In this document: positions 61,396 to 64,000 of the stretch, in pieces
How the letters are laid out: each line of letters starts with the position of its first letter
Position numbering within the stretch: the first letter of the stretch is position 1
Source: JBBRCE01 sp038205115
Lineage (GTDB): Bacteria; Planctomycetota; Planctomycetia; Pirellulales; JBBRCE01
Reading direction: 5' to 3'
Assembly (NCBI GenBank): GCA_038205115.1
Contig: JBBRCE010000004.1
Span: 62,001 to 126,000, forward strand
DNA: 64,000 nucleotides
Program-made: the position numbers and the translations under genes
Notes under the pieces: model-generated
The model's input: the letters and a program-made list of their open reading frames with translations, nothing else
What the model was told of the DNA's origin: nothing
Database searches by the model: none

Positions 61396-62688
61396 ATGCC
61401 CATCGTGCTCTTCGAAGATCGCGGCGTCGATCATCTGCATCCGGTCGCGCTCGGGCGGCCGGCTTTTGCCCTGACTTGCGGCGGATATCGGCTGATCGAT
61501 TTGATTCGATCGACGCTCGGCGACTTGCCGATTGCCCGTGAGATCGAGTACATCGTCCGTCCTCATTTGCGAACGCTGGTTCCGCTGGACTTTCCGGAGT
61601 TGCGTCCACTGGATGCCAACGCCGGAGATCCGGCGGTCGACAATACGCTCTGGATCTCGGCGCGCACTGTGGCTTCGCTCGACAACATGCAGGCTTTGCG
61701 CGCGTTGGTGCTGCAAGGCCAGCCGGGTTACGTGCAGTATGCGGATAGTGTGGCGGCGGCGCTGGTGCCCATCAGAGGCCCGATTGCCACGGCGCAGCTC
61801 GCGCCGGCCACGGTGGCCACGTACTTCAATTCGCTCGGCGTGCCGCAAATTGTCGAGCCCCAGTATGCGTTATCGCTGCTGGAGTATCCGCATGATCTGG
61901 TTCGCCATCATCAAAGTTGCATCCGCGACAACCTCGCGCATCGGCTCAAGTCGGGCGCCTATCGCCAGCTTTCCGACGGCCTGTTTGTGGCGGACGATGT
62001 CAAGATTGGCGAACACGTGGTGGTCGATTCGCGACGCGGCCCGGTGGTTTTGGATCGCGGCGTACAAATCGGTCCGTTTTGTTTGCTGGCCGGGCCGGCC
62101 TACGTCGGCCACGACTCGCGACTGATCGAACACGCGGCCATCAAAGATGGCGTGTCGCTCGGTCATACCTGCAAGATCGGTGGCGAAATCGAAGCCTCGA
62201 TCATCGAAGCCTACAGCAACAAGCAGCATCATGGATTCTTAGGACACAGTTATCTGGGCAGTTGGATCAATCTCGGTGCCGGCACCTCCAACAGCGACCT
62301 AAAAAACACTTACGGTCAGGTCAACATGGAATATCGCGGCCGCAAAACGCCCACCGGCATGCAGTTCGTCGGCTGTTTTATGGGCGATTACGCCAAGACG
62401 GCCATCAACACCGGCATCTTCACCGGCAAAACCATCGGCGCGTGCAGCATGGTTTACGGATTTGTGACCACCAACGTGCCAAGCTTCGTTAATTATGCGC
62501 GTTCGTTTGGCCAGGTGACGGAAGCGCCCGTCGAGGTGATGATTGCCACGCAAGCCAGGATGTTCGCCCGTCGCAATGCGGAACAGCGCTCGTGCGACAT
62601 CCAATTACTCCGCGACATGTTCACGCTGACCTACGAAGAACGGCATCAGGCGGGCGAACAACTGCTGCCGGAACCGCTTTCGCTGTAG
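61396..62688 (+). CDS. GlmU-like nucleotidyltransferase/left-handed beta-helix protein
   Basis: A 430-residue protein with AGGAAG before ATG 61396. The N-terminal half (about 1-200) has FALTCGGYRLIDLIRS near residue 24, resembling the nucleotidyltransferase side of the alternative GlmU family (TIGR03991-type) rather than the classical LxxGxGTRM GlmU motif. The C-terminal half (about 205-400) is a left-handed beta-helix with hexapeptide-like stretches (LDRGVQIGPFCLLAGPAYVG, GGEIEASIIEAYSNKQHHG) and the conserved LGSWINLGAGTSNSDLKNTY. Such proteins are proposed to make UDP-N-acetylglucosamine in bacteria lacking ordinary GlmU. The acetyltransferase side looks well conserved; the uridylyltransferase side is more divergent. 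Confidence 0.85.
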   Translation: MPIVLFEDRGVDHLHPVALGRPAFALTCGGYRLIDLIRSTLGDLPIAREIEYIVRPHLRTLVPLDFPELRPLDANAGDPAVDNTLWISARTVASLDNMQALRALVLQGQPGYVQYADSVAAALVPIRGPIATAQLAPATVATYFNSLGVPQIVEPQYALSLLEYPHDLVRHHQSCIRDNLAHRLKSGAYRQLSDGLFVADDVKIGEHVVVDSRRGPVVLDRGVQIGPFCLLAGPAYVGHDSRLIEHAAIKDGVSLGHTCKIGGEIEASIIEAYSNKQHHGFLGHSYLGSWINLGAGTSNSDLKNTYGQVNMEYRGRKTPTGMQFVGCFMGDYAKTAINTGIFTGKTIGACSMVYGFVTTNVPSFVNYARSFGQVTEAPVEVMIATQARMFARRNAEQRSCDIQLLRDMFTLTYEERHQAGEQLLPEPLSL

Positions 62689-62708
62689 CGCCGCCAGAAC
62701 GCGGGCTA

Positions 62709-63350
62709 TTAACTCCGCTCGAACTCCGAGCGGTAAACCGGTTCGCCATTGCGGCGTGTGCGACGCTCAAAGTGCGTGAGGTAGTCCAGATCGTGCTCGG
62801 CAGGGCGCTCGTCAACCGGCAGCGGTCCACGCAATTCCGGAAACTCTTGCAGCAGTTCAAGCGTGCTCAAGTAGTATTCTTCGACATCGGTCCAAAAGTG
62901 AAGCCGCGCGCCTGGCGGCAGTGTGCGACGCACGTCGATCAGAAAGGCCGCGTTGAGCACGCGGCGTTTCCGATGTCGGGCTTTCCACCACGGGTCCGGG
63001 AAATACACGTGTACCGCAGCCAGCGAGGCAGCGGGGATCATCTCGCGAAAAACTTTCAGCGCATCGCCATGCACCATCACGGCGTTGGTCAAACCGCGTC
63101 GCACGATCCGTGCCGCGGCATGGCTGGCGTATTTATCGACAACTTCAATGCCCAAGAAGTTGTGATCGGGTCGCTGAGCGGCCGCGCCGGCGATGAACAA
63201 TCCTTTGCCGCTGCCAACTTCAATCTCCAGCGGTTGATCGCGATCAAACAATGCGGCCGGATTCCAGGGGACGGGTAATTTTTCGACCGTGGTGTAGTGG
63301 TGGGTGAGGTCGATATTTGCCGGATTTTTTCGAAGTGCGCGTCGGCCCAT
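62709..63350 (-). CDS. trmB: tRNA (guanine-N7-)-methyltransferase TrmB
   Basis: A 213-residue class I SAM-dependent methyltransferase. The SAM motif is LEIEVGSGKGLFIAGAAAQ, followed by NFLGIEVVDKYA, and the family signature VHVYFPDPWWKARHRKRR. The C-terminal LHFWTDVEEYY supports the assignment. It makes m7G46 in tRNA variable loops. It is convergent with the GlmU-like gene, with 20 bases between stops. A promoter-like pair lies at 63489-63517 on this strand. Confidence 0.95.
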   Translation of the reverse strand: MGRRALRKNPANIDLTHHYTTVEKLPVPWNPAALFDRDQPLEIEVGSGKGLFIAGAAAQRPDHNFLGIEVVDKYASHAAARIVRRGLTNAVMVHGDALKVFREMIPAASLAAVHVYFPDPWWKARHRKRRVLNAAFLIDVRRTLPPGARLHFWTDVEEYYLSTLELLQEFPELRGPLPVDERPAEHDLDYLTHFERRTRRNGEPVYRSEFERS

Positions 63351-63488
63351 GTCGAATTCGATTCAGAAGTGATGGAAAATAAGGTCCGACATCTGCGGCG
63401 AGAAGTCTGAGCAACGTCGGCACTACGCGGCGGATTGGGTTATTCGACGATCCGCCGATGATGGCCGAGTTCCGACGAAGAGCGTCGA

Positions 63489-63517
63489 ATTATAGAGGCG
63501 TGCAACGCGATTCGCAA
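63489..63517 (-). promoter_or_regulatory. Sigma-70-type promoter upstream of trmB
   Basis: TTGCGA (4 of 6) at 63517-63512, a 17-base spacer, and a perfect TATAAT at 63494-63489. It would give trmB a leader of about 130 bases, so a closer promoter is also possible. An 8-bp inverted repeat ATTCGACG/CGTCGAAT (63442-63449 and 63483-63490) overlaps its downstream edge. Confidence 0.5.
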
Positions 63518-63566
63518 TCGAACGTGCGGCATCCGCCCCGTGGCGTGGTCGCTGCTCAGTTAGCGA

Positions 63567-64000
63567 CTACTTCTCGCTTTCCGGCGCGATCGAAGGCTTC
63601 TGCTTGTCGTCGGTGTTCGGCCCAATAATCGGAGCAATGAGCGACTTGTTGATGCCGTTGATACCTGGGATTGCCATTGCCTTTTTTGCCCCTTCTTCTC
63701 GCTCGCGCTGCAATTTGTCCAGAGTGGCGTTCAGATAATCCAAGACTTCGCGCTGATGATTCAGGCGCGCGGCATCCAGGGCGGTGCGGCCATCGTCGTC
63801 CGCACCGGCAATATCGGCTTTGGCGGCAACTAACATTTTGACGATCTCAATGTTTCCGTTGCCGGCCGCCAGATGCAATGCCGTGCGTCCACGGTCGTCT
63901 TCTTCGTTGGCGTACGCACCGTGTTCGAGCAAGTAGCTCACGAGCGCGTTGTTGCCGGAGAGCGCCGCCAAATGTAGCGGGGTGGCGCCGCCCGCGTTTT
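63567..64000 (-). CDS. Ankyrin-repeat protein (5' end cut by window)
   Basis: The frame is open to the window end, so the N-terminus is missing; the visible part is 144 residues. It contains ankyrin units: GGATPLHLAALSGNNALVSY, then DDRGRTALHLAAGNGNIEIV, then DDDGRTALDAARLNHQREVL. A coiled charged helix follows (residues KLQREREEGAKK), and a tail ends in KQKPSIAPESEK. Ankyrin repeats make protein contacts; no enzymatic domain is visible. There may be more repeats or a signal peptide beyond position 64000. Confidence 0.88.
   Translation of the reverse strand, partial: NAGGATPLHLAALSGNNALVSYLLEHGAYANEEDDRGRTALHLAAGNGNIEIVKMLVAAKADIAGADDDGRTALDAARLNHQREVLDYLNATLDKLQREREEGAKKAMAIPGINGINKSLIAPIIGPNTDDKQKPSIAPESEK

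Noticed and set aside
1..64000. tRNA, rRNA, CRISPR, insertion sequences and prophage genes
   Set aside because: I looked for T-loop motifs, repeats with regular spacers, transposase motifs and phage structural genes and found none. A covariance-model scan could still reveal small RNAs.

Overview
The window is GC-rich bacterial chromosome, most likely from a planctomycete of the Pirellulales type. The clues are an N-terminal module (about 95 residues, around YHKWLGIPPEEQPPN) in the 952-residue protein at 49032-51890 that recurs in planctomycete proteins, large exported PPC-type and alanine/proline-rich proteins, an 'alternative' GlmU-like protein, and weak or variable Shine-Dalgarno sites. Coding density is high. 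I found no rRNA, tRNA, CRISPR array, insertion sequence or prophage. Both ends cut a gene: a transporter gene at position 1 and an ankyrin-repeat gene at position 64000.

Layout. 1-3594 (-): an ergothioneine-type operon of egtB, an ABC ATPase and a fused substrate-binding/permease protein. 3864-8176 (-): an nrtABCD-type nitrate (or related anion) importer with a possible 37-codon ORF at its end. 8919-11315 (+): a primary-like sigma-70 factor with a clear terminator, then a FAD-dependent oxidase. 11460-15390: divergent ku and ligD (non-homologous end joining), with a sequence that fits a sigma-54 promoter before ligD. 15538-18094: an MFS carrier, a ribbon-helix-helix-like small protein and a dolichol-phosphate-mannose-synthase-like glycosyltransferase. 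18281-23767 (+): a signalling block of a lone receiver, an FHA-GAF histidine kinase, a HAMP histidine kinase and an NtrC-type sigma-54 activator whose start codon appears to be AUC.

23777-28049 (-): an MFS carrier and an MBOAT/SGNH O-acyltransferase pair. 28399-33677 (+): a trypsin-like protease with PDZ domain and a paoABC-type molybdenum aldehyde oxidoreductase preceded by a second sigma-54-like site. 33723-43337: fatty acid desaturase, uvrA, two divergent trypsin-like proteases and rlmKL. 43341-51890: large exported or membrane proteins (a PPC-type protein, a DPFG-repeat protein ended by a 13-bp hairpin, and the 952-residue planctomycete protein) with an SDR in between.

52099-57933 (-): a probable six-gene envelope export operon (Cys-rich exported protein, FtsX permease, Cys-rich lipoprotein, HlyD-type adaptor, LolD/MacB ATPase, second FtsX permease). 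58017-64000: cobA-hemD fusion, a TPR protein, a GlmU-like protein, trmB and a truncated ankyrin gene.

The most distinctive points are the egtB-transporter operon with its SBP-first domain order, the AUC-start NtrC regulator, two well-formed sigma-54-type sites close to that regulator (ligD and paoABC), and the Cys-rich export operon. Functional calls come from recognised motifs and gene context; nothing was searched against a database.
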